A DNA stretch of 64,000 nucleotides, from NCBI GenBank assembly GCA_965216765.1, contig OZ244199.1, forward strand, positions 2,418,001-2,482,000, in the 5' to 3' direction. Below the pieces are notes generated by a model. The model searched no databases. It was not told where the DNA came from and worked only from the letters and a program-made list of their open reading frames with translations. Position numbers and translations under genes: made by a program. This DNA is from UBA4479 sp965216765. Lineage in GTDB: Bacteria; Pseudomonadota; Alphaproteobacteria; Rhodospirillales; Casp-alpha2. Below are positions 16,938 through 25,199 of this stretch, piece by piece; the first letter of the stretch is position 1; every line of letters starts with the position of its first letter.

Positions 16938-17714
16938 CTACCCGTCTAGCGCCGGCTCGCCGATCGCCGGCGACGATGTCATATCCGCGAGAACCTCTGC
17001 CGTGTGCCGGGCGCGAACGGGCAGACCCCGGCGCTGCAGCCTCCCGGCAATATTCATCAAACACCCAAGATCACCGGCCAGCACCGTATCGGCCCCCGTC
17101 GCCAGAATGTCGTCTATCTTGGCGTCGACCATCTTTTCGGAGATGTCCGGATACTTGACGCAGAACAGGCCGCCGAAGCCGCAGCAGGTTTCTGTCTCTG
17201 CGCCTTCGCTGATCTCAAGTCCCGCCACGCAGCCGAGCAGCCTCCTCGGTTGCTCCTTGATGCCGAGCTCCCGAAGCCCAGAGCAGGAATCGTGGTACGT
17301 CACCTTGCCGTTAAAAGATGCGCCGGTCGCTTCGACCTTCATGATATCGGCCAAAAATGACAGCAATTCATGGGTCTTTGCCGCCAGCGCCTTAGCCCGC
17401 GGGCCCCAGTCCGGGTCATTGTCGAAAAGGCTCGGGTAGTGATGTGAGATCATGCCGCCACACGAACCTGACGGTACGACAACGTAGTCATAAGACTCGA
17501 ACGTGGCGATAACCTGTTTGGCGATATCCGCGGTATCTTCCGTGTCGCCGGAATTAAAAGCCGGCTGCCCACAACAGGTCTGGGCCTCGGGTACCGCGAC
17601 CGTGCAACCCGCGTCCTCAAGCAGCTTCACGGCGGCGAAGCCGACGACCGGCCGCATCAGATCGACGAGGCACGTCGCGAACAATCCGACCGTTGGATTA
17701 GATCCCACTCCCAT
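16938..17714 (-). CDS. lutA: Lactate utilization protein LutA (CCG-domain Fe-S oxidoreductase)
   Basis: A 258-residue protein with the two cysteine-rich CCG domains also found in heterodisulfide reductase HdrB and glycolate oxidase GlcF. The signatures are CCGQPAFNSGD and CCGFGGLFCVKYP. It is the first gene of lutABC. A 252-base gap separates it from mltA upstream, which should hold the promoter. No LutR-type GntR regulator or lactate permease lies next to it. Confidence 0.95.
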   Translation of the reverse strand: MGVGSNPTVGLFATCLVDLMRPVVGFAAVKLLEDAGCTVAVPEAQTCCGQPAFNSGDTEDTADIAKQVIATFESYDYVVVPSGSCGGMISHHYPSLFDNDPDWGPRAKALAAKTHELLSFLADIMKVEATGASFNGKVTYHDSCSGLRELGIKEQPRRLLGCVAGLEISEGAETETCCGFGGLFCVKYPDISEKMVDAKIDDILATGADTVLAGDLGCLMNIAGRLQRRGLPVRARHTAEVLADMTSSPAIGEPALDG

Positions 17715-17966
17715 CCCCTGAGAATGTGACGGCTCGCGCCGATAGGCAAGAGGCGAGAGTGTTCATCCGCTGGTCAACAGTTTTCACCCGTCAGCATGCC
17801 GATCTAACCCCCATAGGATTTTCTTCGTAAGGGTGTCTGCCGTACACGGCTCATAACAGCGCTCGAAGTACCCCTGGGATACCCGGTGAAAACCAAGCCG
17901 CACATGGATGGGCAACAAAGTCGTGGCCGAAATAAGAAATTCGTTAAGTACGAGAGACGCCGGACG

Positions 17967-19166
17967 TCATGATACGGGCCGTTTAGATGCACGCGGCAGC
18001 AAGAGGTAATAGTTTCCACTTTGCTTCATCAGCCCGGCGCGCAATGCCGCCATTTCGCCAAAGCCCCAGAAGACATCACCGCGAACTGGGCCTTTGATAG
18101 CGCTACCCGTGTCTTGCGCAATCATCATACGTTGGATCAACGCGTCTTTTGCCGTGGGGTCGGTGGTGTCCAGCCAGATCGGCGTGCCGAGCGTAATGAA
18201 CGTCCGGTCGACCGCGAGGCTACGTGCCGGTGTCAACGGGATGTTCTGCGCCCCAATCGGGCCTTCGCCTTCGATGACCCTGAAAAAGACGTAAGATTCG
18301 TTGCGGTTCATCAGTTCCGCGCCACGCACAGGGTAGGTATTTAGCCACCGTCTAATGGCCGGCGCGGTAACGTCTTCAAGGCGCATCGCCCCCATAGCCA
18401 CCAGTTCGCGTCCAATCGAGGTGTAGCGATGGCCGTTCCGTCCGGCATAACCGATACGCACGTAAGAGCCGTCGGCGAAACGGACTCGACCAGAACCTTG
18501 AATATGTAAGAAAAAGGCTTCGACCGGGTCGGCGACCCACATGATCTCTAATTCGCGCCCCTTTAACGCGCCGGCGTTGATCTCAGCGCGCGAGAAATAG
18601 GGGACCATTTTTTCGCCATCGACACGACCGGCGAGCTGAGTGCCCTCCAGTTCCCGGCGAAAATCACCAAGATCGATGGAAACGATATCTTTCGGACGAG
18701 AATAAATCGGTACCTGGAAAGGCCCTTCGGCGCTCCAGCGGCCCTCAAGTTCGGGCTCGTAATATCCGGTGAACAATCCGGTGCTGTCGCCACCATTTCT
18801 GGCCAAATAAGGGACAAAGCGGCTTTCGAAAAAATACTTCGCTTCGATCTTATTGCCGGCCCGAATCTTAGCCGCATCCGCACAGATTGCCTGCCAATCT
18901 CCAATGGTTCCCATCCGATCATCGATCCCGAACGGCGCATTGCCGTCTCGCTTGATGATCTGTTGGCAGGACCGCAAAAAGGCTGGCAGCACATCGGCAA
19001 AGTTTTCACCGTTCCAACCCGGTACGTCGGCGAATTCGGTCTCGAGCAGCGTCAGGTGAGGTTGCTGATCCGAAGGTTCACCGTCCGTTGCCGGCACGCC
19101 GACTTGACCGCAGGCTGCGACCAACAAAGCCAACAAGACGGATAAGAGTGGTGCCTTGCCGGTCAT
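17967..19166 (-). CDS. mltA: Membrane-bound lytic murein transglycosylase A (MltA), lipoprotein
   Basis: A 399-residue peptidoglycan-cleaving enzyme of glycoside hydrolase family GH102. I chose the ATG at 19166 because it opens a lipoprotein signal with lipobox LVAAC (Cys 19); the longer frame upstream would bury it. The body has the MltA barrel (FTGYYEPELEGR) and the C-terminal 3D domain with the catalytic Asp in MIAQDTGSAIKGPVRGDVFWG. It starts 16 bases after the Tim44-domain gene, in the conserved fxsA-Tim44-mltA neighbourhood. Confidence 0.95.
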   Translation of the reverse strand: MTGKAPLLSVLLALLVAACGQVGVPATDGEPSDQQPHLTLLETEFADVPGWNGENFADVLPAFLRSCQQIIKRDGNAPFGIDDRMGTIGDWQAICADAAKIRAGNKIEAKYFFESRFVPYLARNGGDSTGLFTGYYEPELEGRWSAEGPFQVPIYSRPKDIVSIDLGDFRRELEGTQLAGRVDGEKMVPYFSRAEINAGALKGRELEIMWVADPVEAFFLHIQGSGRVRFADGSYVRIGYAGRNGHRYTSIGRELVAMGAMRLEDVTAPAIRRWLNTYPVRGAELMNRNESYVFFRVIEGEGPIGAQNIPLTPARSLAVDRTFITLGTPIWLDTTDPTAKDALIQRMMIAQDTGSAIKGPVRGDVFWGFGEMAALRAGLMKQSGNYYLLLPRASKRPVS

Positions 19167-19182
19167 ATTGTCGACCCGAGGC

Positions 19183-19878
19183 TCAGTTACTGCTGTCCGT
19201 GCCGACCAGCGTCCAGTTTGGATCACTGGACCGTGTATCGCGGGAGAAAGTCCAGATATCGGTAACGTCGATGACTTCGTTCGGATTGCCGTCGACAATA
19301 TTGCCGTCGGCATCGCGCAGCGCACTGATCTGTTCCGAAACGAACTTCACTGTGACGAGCGCATTACGTCCATCCATCGCCGCTTCGACGATGGTGGCGC
19401 TGCGGATACCCACCAAGGTATCTTCAAGAACTTCACCGGCACGTTCACGCTCGGAAATCGCCTCATCGAAGTTGGCGAAAACATCAGGGCTCAAGAGACC
19501 GCGCAACGTTTTGCGGTCGCCGGCGGCAAAGCCGTTCAACACCATTTCGAAAGCGGCCTTCGCCCCTTCGGCAAATTCAGCGGGATGGAACGACGGATCG
19601 GCGACCTTGATTTGCGTCAGTCCGGCGGCGACAGGATCGTTCACATCCACGGATGCCTCATCGAGCGACTCATCAAAGTCATCACTGCGATCCGGCAAGC
19701 GCACGACATTGTCGTCATTATCTCGGGCGGACTTGTTCTTCTCGTTTTCCTTAAACGGATCCGGGTATCCACCCTCATGACCATCGCGGCGGCCGAGCAC
19801 TCGGCGCAGCCGGAGTACGAGGAAACCAGCAATCATCGCCAGGATAATGATATCGAAAAATTGGAAGTCGCCGCCCAT
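19183..19878 (-). CDS. Tim44-domain inner-membrane protein
   Basis: A 231-residue protein with one N-terminal membrane helix (about residues 4-23, FFDIIILAMIAGFLVLRLR), a charged linker of about 65 residues, and a C-terminal Tim44/MBA1-like domain from about 105 (PAEFAEGAKAAFEMVLNGFAAGD). It resembles the bacterial relatives of the mitochondrial import subunit Tim44. The ATG at 19878 follows AAGGAC and gives the known family start; the frame upstream adds unrelated sequence. It precedes mltA by 16 bases and is divergent from fxsA. Confidence 0.9.
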   Translation of the reverse strand: MGGDFQFFDIIILAMIAGFLVLRLRRVLGRRDGHEGGYPDPFKENEKNKSARDNDDNVVRLPDRSDDFDESLDEASVDVNDPVAAGLTQIKVADPSFHPAEFAEGAKAAFEMVLNGFAAGDRKTLRGLLSPDVFANFDEAISERERAGEVLEDTLVGIRSATIVEAAMDGRNALVTVKFVSEQISALRDADGNIVDGNPNEVIDVTDIWTFSRDTRSSDPNWTLVGTDSSN

Positions 19879-20066
19879 GATGTCCTTGACCCTTACGGTC
19901 GCGCCTGTTGTTTTTTCAGCAAATCCGGTTATCTCTTGTCCGGGTCCGTTCGGCTGCGACCACATAAGCGTATCGGCTTGTTCGCGCCGCGTCCAGCGAA
20001 GTGGTAACAACCTTCGTACACCGGGTATTAAATAGGCCCGTAGCCTCGTCGGAACAAGGCAACCAT

Positions 20067-20585
20067 ATGGCTTTCCTCATATTTCTGCTGTTTTTAGCCG
20101 TCCCGATCATCGAAATCGCAGTCTTCGTGCAAGTTGGCGGCGAAATCGGGCTTTGGAATACGATCGGTATCGTCATCCTGACAGCCGTCCTGGGCACGTG
20201 GTTGCTTCGGCGAGAAGGTATTTCGATCCTGTTCCGGATCCGCGAAAACCTGGAAGCGAACCGAGTACCGGTGAAGGAAATGTTTGACGGTGTCTGCTTG
20301 GTCGTCGCCGGTGCATTGTTGCTGACGCCGGGCTTCGTCACCGATGCAGTCGGGTTCTTGCTTTTCGTACCGCCGGTCCGCCACTACCTCGCCAGCGTGG
20401 TTGCCGCCCGGGTCTTAGCGAACGCGGAAGTACGCTACACCCATACACGCACCTGTCATTCCAGCGGCCCGACACAGCCCAACGGCAGCGGCCCGATCAT
20501 CGATGGCGACTTTACCGATGTGACGCCCGGCGAGGGCGGTTCCGCCGACAAGCAGATCCCGAACGACCGCACTGATAGAAGCTGA
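20067..20585 (+). CDS. fxsA: FxsA family cytoplasmic membrane protein
   Basis: A 172-residue membrane protein. The ATG at 20067 gives the family N-terminus MAFLIFLLFLAVPIIEIAVF. Hydrophobic segments at about 2-20, 27-46 and 75-105 suggest three or four helices, with the conserved GTWLLRREG loop between. The C-terminal 45 residues are polar (GPIIDGDFTDV). FxsA was first linked to phage exclusion in E. coli; the general function is unknown. The neighbourhood Tim44-fxsA-secB is conserved in Alphaproteobacteria. Confidence 0.92.
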   Translation: MAFLIFLLFLAVPIIEIAVFVQVGGEIGLWNTIGIVILTAVLGTWLLRREGISILFRIRENLEANRVPVKEMFDGVCLVVAGALLLTPGFVTDAVGFLLFVPPVRHYLASVVAARVLANAEVRYTHTRTCHSSGPTQPNGSGPIIDGDFTDVTPGEGGSADKQIPNDRTDRS

Positions 20586-20650
20586 CCCAGCAGGTTGTCG
20601 GTCACGTGAAGACGTGATACCAGAACCGGCAGATTCCACAGGAGATTTCT

Positions 20651-21127
20651 ATGGCCGAAGAGCAAACGCCTCCCGTCGATGCCGAACAAGCCGGCAGCGC
20701 CATTGTCGTCAACGCCCAGTACACGAAAGACCTTTCTTTCGAAGTCCCTGCGGCACCCCAAGTTTTTGTCGACATGCAGTCCCATCAGCCGGACATCAAC
20801 ATCAATTTCGAAGTCAATGCCCGGCCTGCTGCAGAAAATATGTACGAAGTGGAATTGAGCGTCACCGCCAATTGTAAAGTTGGCGAGGAGACCGGTTTCA
20901 TTCTCGAACTGCTTTATGCGGGTCTCTTCACACTTAACATTCCGGAAGAACATCGTCAGGCGGTTCTCCTGATCGAATGCCCGCGTCTGTTATTCCCGTT
21001 TGCCCGCAACATCATTGCGGATGTAACACGCGACGGCGGCTTCCCCCCGGTCATGCTCGGCCAAGTCGATTTCGTCAGTATGTACCAGAATCAGCTGGAG
21101 GCGGCGAAGCAGAACGCCAACGCCTAA
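20651..21127 (+). CDS. secB: Protein-export chaperone SecB
   Basis: A 158-residue tetrameric cytosolic chaperone that holds outer-membrane and periplasmic precursors unfolded and hands them to SecA. Typical segments are IVVNAQYTKDLSFEVPAAP, then INFEVNARP, and the SecA/substrate-binding stretch FPFARNIIADVTRDGGFPPV. A GGAGAT site lies before the ATG. It follows fxsA by 65 bases and ends 6 bases from the convergent dnaQ. Confidence 0.97.
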   Translation: MAEEQTPPVDAEQAGSAIVVNAQYTKDLSFEVPAAPQVFVDMQSHQPDININFEVNARPAAENMYEVELSVTANCKVGEETGFILELLYAGLFTLNIPEEHRQAVLLIECPRLLFPFARNIIADVTRDGGFPPVMLGQVDFVSMYQNQLEAAKQNANA

Positions 21128-21133
21128 CGCTCT

Positions 21134-21826
21134 TTAGGCGCGGAGCCAAATCGGCTCGTTCAGCTTTTGAATAAATTCTTCGTGGCGCGCCAGTTCTTCG
21201 GCGCTGGCGGCGTGTGAGCGCGGCGCCCGGCGCCCGGATTCCGTAGGTGCCTCCTCGGCCACTTCGACGTTGTTGGACTGAGCTGCCAACTCGGCCGCAA
21301 GGCCCATGTCGTGTTGGCGGCCACCTCGCAATTCGAGATAAACAGCAGCCAACAACTGAGCATCCAAAAGTGCGCCATGCAAATCGCGGGCGGAGAGATC
21401 TATACCGAACCGGATACAAAGCGCGTTCAGCGACGCTTGTGCCCCCGGAAACTTCCGGCGCGCCATTCGGACCGTGTCGATAGCACGGTCCATCGGTATT
21501 ATGTCCCGCCCAATAGCGGCCAATTCGGCATTGATGAAGCCCATATCAAAAGCCGCGTTATGAATGACGAGTTGAGCGTCACCAACGAAATCTAAAAACT
21601 CATCCGCTATATCCGCGAACAGCGGTTTGTCGCTTAAGAATTCCTCGCTGAGACCATGAACGCGGAACGCCTCGACCGGCATGTCACGTTCAGGATTTAT
21701 GTATTTATGGAAGACGTTGCCTGTCGGGAGGTGGTTGATCAGTTCGACACAGCCTATTTCGACGATTTTGTGGCCGGATTTCGGATCGAGGCCGGTCGTT
21801 TCGGTATCGAATGAGATTTCGCGCAT
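21134..21826 (-). CDS. dnaQ: DNA polymerase III epsilon subunit DnaQ
   Basis: A 230-residue 3'-5' proofreading exonuclease of the replicative polymerase. The DEDDh catalytic residues are visible: FDTETTGLD near the start, HNAAFDMGFIN in the middle and HGALLDAQLLA near residue 150. The C-terminal tail (VEVAEEAPTESGRRA and beyond) is the linker that binds the alpha subunit. It is 6 bases after coaE and lies in the minus-strand run that leads away from the candidate origin. Confidence 0.96.
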   Translation of the reverse strand: MREISFDTETTGLDPKSGHKIVEIGCVELINHLPTGNVFHKYINPERDMPVEAFRVHGLSEEFLSDKPLFADIADEFLDFVGDAQLVIHNAAFDMGFINAELAAIGRDIIPMDRAIDTVRMARRKFPGAQASLNALCIRFGIDLSARDLHGALLDAQLLAAVYLELRGGRQHDMGLAAELAAQSNNVEVAEEAPTESGRRAPRSHAASAEELARHEEFIQKLNEPIWLRA

Positions 21827-21832
21827 GACCTG

Positions 21833-22459
21833 TCAGCTCCAAGCCGCAAATGGAGGCCATTTCCGGCCTTTCCATGTAGTGACTATTTTGACGATTGCCT
21901 TGATCTGGCGCAAGCTGTGTTGTCGGCCAATCCCCGTTTGAATTACAAAATCTGCCTTATCACGCTTCAATTGATCCGACATTTGGTAGTTCAGAACGGC
22001 TTCAAACCGTTCGGCTGTCATCCCCGGCCTGGCCAGGACCCGCTGGCGTTGAATCCGCAATGGCGCCGAGACAACGGCAATCGCGTCGCAGGTTGTCTGG
22101 CCACCCGTTTCAAAAAGAAGTGGAATATCGAGAACGACAAGTGGGACACGGCGCCTCGCCATTCGCCTTAGAAAATGATCTTTTTCCGCGTGAACCATTG
22201 GGTGAAGAATGGCTTCCAGCTTTCGCAACGCCTGTGTATTGCCGAAGACAACCTTTCCCAGCGCCGTTCGATCGACAGAGTTTTCGGTGACGACACCGGG
22301 AAACACTTCTCCAACAGCTTGGACGGCAGCGCCACCTTTGCCGAGAAACCGGTGCACGACGCTATCTGAGTCATGCACCGGCACGCCAAGGCGGCGGAAA
22401 TCACCAGCGGCAACCGTCTTGCCCATGCCGATCGAGCCTGTCAGGCCAAGGATGATCAT
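21833..22459 (-). CDS. coaE: Dephospho-CoA kinase CoaE
   Basis: A 208-residue P-loop kinase that performs the last step of coenzyme A synthesis. The P-loop GSIGMGKT is at residues 8-15, the acidic base follows in VHDSDSVVHRFLG, and the lid segment RRMARRRVPLVVLDIPLLFE is clear. It overlaps aroE by 4 bases. The order aroE-coaE-dnaQ is a standard alphaproteobacterial arrangement. Confidence 0.96.
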   Translation of the reverse strand: MIILGLTGSIGMGKTVAAGDFRRLGVPVHDSDSVVHRFLGKGGAAVQAVGEVFPGVVTENSVDRTALGKVVFGNTQALRKLEAILHPMVHAEKDHFLRRMARRRVPLVVLDIPLLFETGGQTTCDAIAVVSAPLRIQRQRVLARPGMTAERFEAVLNYQMSDQLKRDKADFVIQTGIGRQHSLRQIKAIVKIVTTWKGRKWPPFAAWS

Positions 22460-23313
22460 CTCCGCGACCGCAAAACGTCCAATACGTGTGCGCGGAGCGC
22501 TTCGGTAACATCAGGCATGACGCCGAACCACGCGGCGAAGCCCGGTCGCGCTTGATGCAGGAGCATGCCCAATCCATCAACCGCGACGAGGTCACGATCC
22601 GAAGCAGCTTTTAAGAGCTCTGTCTGCAAAGGGGCATAGACAATGTCATAGACAACGGCATCGGTATCTAATCCTTGCAGGGAAATTTCCAATGGGGGCT
22701 TGCCGGTCATCCCTAATGTCGTTGTGTTCACGAGAAGCTTTGCATTGGACAAAGCGTCGGAGCGTTCGGCCCATGGCACGACGCGAACGCCAATGCCAAA
22801 GTGTTCAACAAGGGCTTCTGCTTTTTCCTGTGTCCGGTTCGAGACAAGAATATTCGCGACACCTGCTTGCTGAAGTGCATCGATGATAGCACGCGCGGCA
22901 CCTCCGGCACCTAGCACGACGGCCGGTCCCAATAATGGAGACCAAGACGGGGCCGCATCATATAAATGAGAGATAAAACCGAAAGCATCGGTGTTGTCGC
23001 CGGTGATTGTTCCATCTTCGTTACATATTAAAGTATTCACGGCGCCGATCCGCTTTGCCGTTTCAGACTCTTGATCGATGAACGCACGAACAGCTTCTTT
23101 GTGGGGAACCGTGACATTGGCGCCAGAAAAGCCAAGCTTCGGCAATGCGCGAACGGCGACCTCGAGGTTTGCCGGCTCAATGCCTAAAGGCACATAAGCA
23201 CCATCGATGTTGAGACTATCCAGCCAATACCCGTGCAGCGCGGGCGAGAGGGAGTGCGTTATCGGCCATCCCATAACACCGGCAAGTTTAGCTGCTCCAG
23301 AAATACCTTTCAT
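22456..23313 (-). CDS. aroE: Shikimate dehydrogenase AroE
   Basis: A 285-residue NADP-dependent enzyme that reduces 3-dehydroshikimate in aromatic amino acid synthesis. The substrate-binding start GWPITHSLSPALHGYWL and the catalytic Lys in GANVTVPHKEAV are present. The Rossmann nucleotide loop is VVLGAGGAARAI, and the NADP-phosphate clamp is VSNRTQEKAE. It is 10 bases after maf and overlaps coaE. Confidence 0.96.
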   Translation of the reverse strand: MKGISGAAKLAGVMGWPITHSLSPALHGYWLDSLNIDGAYVPLGIEPANLEVAVRALPKLGFSGANVTVPHKEAVRAFIDQESETAKRIGAVNTLICNEDGTITGDNTDAFGFISHLYDAAPSWSPLLGPAVVLGAGGAARAIIDALQQAGVANILVSNRTQEKAEALVEHFGIGVRVVPWAERSDALSNAKLLVNTTTLGMTGKPPLEISLQGLDTDAVVYDIVYAPLQTELLKAASDRDLVAVDGLGMLLHQARPGFAAWFGVMPDVTEALRAHVLDVLRSRR

Positions 23314-23323
23314 TGTCTCCTGC

Positions 23324-23923
23324 TTACGTCTGCAAATATCCGAGCGCGCGCAATTCCGCCAACAACGGCAGTAGCGGCAATCCGCGTATGGTAAAGTGAT
23401 CCCCTTCTATTGCCGAGAACAATTGAACGCCCCGGCCTTCAAGCAGATATGCACCAACCGACGTTAATACGGCATCACCTTCATGTTCGAGGTAACTCGC
23501 TATATATGTGTCGGAAAGGTCGCGGATGGTGAGAGACGCAGTTTCCACCGTCTGCCATCTTATTTCGTTGTTCTCGATAAGAACCGCCGCGGACAGTAAC
23601 TGATGCGTCTGACCGGACAATTTTTTTAAATGACTCTTCGCTTCCGATAAATCTGCCGGTTTATCAAAAACTTCCTTCCCGAGAACGAGAACTTGATCAC
23701 AACCGAGTACCAAGCGGTTGGGAAAACGGACGCCAACATTCTTTGCCTTTGCTGATGCCAACAGTAGAGCAAGTTCGCCAGGATCGTTCCCAGTGAATTG
23801 TCTTTTTAATATCGCTTCGTCGACGGAAGAGGGGACGATTTCGAAGGTAACACACGCTGCTGCAAGTACATCCCGCCTGGAAACACTCGCCGATGCAAGA
23901 ATAAGGGGAGATATAGCCGTCAC
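23324..23923 (-). CDS. maf: Maf family nucleoside triphosphate pyrophosphatase
   Basis: A 199-residue house-cleaning pyrophosphatase that hydrolyses non-canonical or modified nucleotides. The start motif LILASASVSRRDVL and the acidic site around LGCDQVLVLGKEVFDKP are typical; the C-terminal segment is GDHFTIRGLPLLPLL. I chose a GTG start at 23923 because it overlaps the ppsR stop as GTGA and gives the family N-terminus; the frame upstream is the ppsR gene in another phase. It could be the dTTP/UTP or the m7GTP subtype. Confidence 0.93.
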   Translation of the reverse strand: MTAISPLILASASVSRRDVLAAACVTFEIVPSSVDEAILKRQFTGNDPGELALLLASAKAKNVGVRFPNRLVLGCDQVLVLGKEVFDKPADLSEAKSHLKKLSGQTHQLLSAAVLIENNEIRWQTVETASLTIRDLSDTYIASYLEHEGDAVLTSVGAYLLEGRGVQLFSAIEGDHFTIRGLPLLPLLAELRALGYLQT

Positions 23924-24747
23924 GATGACGTCGCTTCGCCACCATTCCGTCTTGCCAAAAGTTGTAGAATTGTTGCCGCTGTTTCTTCGATGGATCGACG
24001 GGATACATTGATGACCGGCCAACCGTATTGGGTGAACAGGCGCCGAGCATTATTCACTTCATCTTTGACGGCTTCTTCATCCACGTAGTCCGTGTCTCCA
24101 TCTTGGTCCAAGAACTTCAAACGCTGACGCCTAATCTCCAAAAGACGCTTCGGATCATTTGTCAGACCGACGATCAGAGGAATTTCATTAGTAAATAACT
24201 CATCCGGCAACGGGCAACCCGGCACGATTGGAATATTTGCTGCTTTAACCCCTCTGTTTGCGAGATAGACACACGTCGGTGTTTTAGATGTCCGCGAGAC
24301 GCCGACCAATATGACCTCAGCCTCGGAAAGACCAGACTGCACTTGACCGTCATCGTGGCTGAGCGCGAAATGCATGGCTTCGATCCGTGCGAAATAGTCG
24401 GCATCCATCGCATGCTGGCGACCAGGCCGGGCGTGGCTTTCTGCATTCAGATATGCGCCAAGAGCACCAACAACAGGATCCAAAACAGGAACACACGGAA
24501 TATGCATCTGCCGGCACGCTTCCTCGAGCGCGACACGAACGTCGTTGTTTACCAGCGTGCACATAACGAACCCGGGACGTTCCTGAATTTGCGCAACGAT
24601 ATCCTTCACCTGATCGACGTTACGAACCATCGGCCATAAATGTTCACGAACCTGAATATCATCAAATTGTACAAGACAGGCACGAGCCAGGAGCGTTACC
24701 GTCTCACCGGTCGAGTCAGACACCAAATGAAGATGAAAATCCTGCAC
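23920..24747 (-). CDS. ppsR: Pyruvate, phosphate dikinase / PEP synthase regulatory protein (DUF299)
   Basis: A 275-residue bifunctional kinase/phosphorylase that switches PPDK or PEP synthetase off and on using ADP and Pi. The P-loop-like motif GVSRTSKTPTCVYLA is at about 147-162, and the N-terminus (FHLHLVSDSTGETV) is a family hallmark. The start is a GTG at 24747. It is the first gene leftward of the candidate origin, and its divergence from hemE across this gap is conserved in the group. Confidence 0.95.
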   Translation of the reverse strand: MQDFHLHLVSDSTGETVTLLARACLVQFDDIQVREHLWPMVRNVDQVKDIVAQIQERPGFVMCTLVNNDVRVALEEACRQMHIPCVPVLDPVVGALGAYLNAESHARPGRQHAMDADYFARIEAMHFALSHDDGQVQSGLSEAEVILVGVSRTSKTPTCVYLANRGVKAANIPIVPGCPLPDELFTNEIPLIVGLTNDPKRLLEIRRQRLKFLDQDGDTDYVDEEAVKDEVNNARRLFTQYGWPVINVSRRSIEETAATILQLLARRNGGEATSS

Positions 24748-24811
24748 GATTTAAACTCTTTCCTACATAAACATTCGTTTATAACCCCCTGGAAAGGGCA
24801 GGGGATGAATA

Positions 24812-24820
24812 TGTGGATAA
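24812..24820 (-). promoter_or_regulatory. DnaA box (perfect)
   Basis: TGTGGATAA on the plus strand reads TTATCCACA on the minus strand, an exact match to the R-type DnaA box TTATNCACA. It lies 65 bases from the ppsR start codon. Confidence 0.75.
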
Positions 24821-24918
24821 CTTTCATATTCGCGTTTTGGCCGTTTAACCCCCAACAACCGGCTTCTGCTTACACACGTTATACCCCTGTGTAAATCTGC
24901 CGCTGAACATCCTTAGCC

Positions 24919-24927
24919 TATGGATAA
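24919..24927 (-). promoter_or_regulatory. DnaA-box-like 9-mer (one mismatch)
   Basis: TATGGATAA reads TTATCCATA on the minus strand, differing from TTATNCACA at one position. It has the same orientation as the perfect box 107 bases to its left. Confidence 0.5.
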
Positions 24928-25072
24928 CCTGAAAACGGCTGAAATCCGGGGTTTTCTATTAATTTTAGGAAACGCTTGAAGGTCCTTGGAATCATTGGCG
25001 CTTTTTATGTTTTCATGTCGAAATTATGAACGGGACAAGATCTAATTCATCTTTTTGCAGGCTTGAACATCC

Positions 25073-25081
25073 TGTGGATGA
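25073..25081 (-). promoter_or_regulatory. DnaA-box-like 9-mer (one mismatch)
   Basis: TGTGGATGA reads TCATCCACA on the minus strand, one mismatch to the DnaA consensus. It is next to the AT tract before hemE and has the same orientation as the other two. Confidence 0.5.
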
Positions 25082-25117
25082 AGGATAATCCCCAGCATTC
25101 TATGGACCTACTACAAC

Positions 25118-25150
25118 AACAATATTCTTAATATTATATAGTTATATAAA
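25118..25150. other. AT-rich tract, possible unwinding element or hemE promoter
   Basis: These 33 bases consist almost only of A and T (AATATTCTTAATATTATATA and onward) and lie between the rightmost DnaA-like box and hemE. They could be the DNA unwinding element of the origin, the hemE promoter, or both; sequence alone cannot separate these. Confidence 0.45.
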
Positions 25151-25199
25151 GAGCCTCTGACCGATCTACGGAGCGGACAAGGGTAAAAAGGAACATCGG

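Larger units (their letters stand above)
24748..25199. other. oriC: Candidate chromosomal origin of replication (oriC) between ppsR and hemE
   Basis: This 452-base gene-free stretch is the longest in the window. It is visibly richer in A and T than the flanking genes, contains a perfect DnaA box and two one-mismatch boxes in the same orientation, an AT tract near hemE, and one GANTC methylation site (24989-24993). Genes on each side point away from it. In Caulobacter, Sinorhizobium and relatives the origin lies next to hemE, and parS/parAB are about 8 kb away, as here. I found no full TTAA-N7-TTAA CtrA box inside it. It must also contain the hemE and ppsR promoters. Confidence 0.75.

Noticed and set aside
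17715..17966. Small gene or RNA between lutA and mltA
   Set aside because: The short frames here lack ribosome-binding sites and family resemblance; no hairpin stands out.
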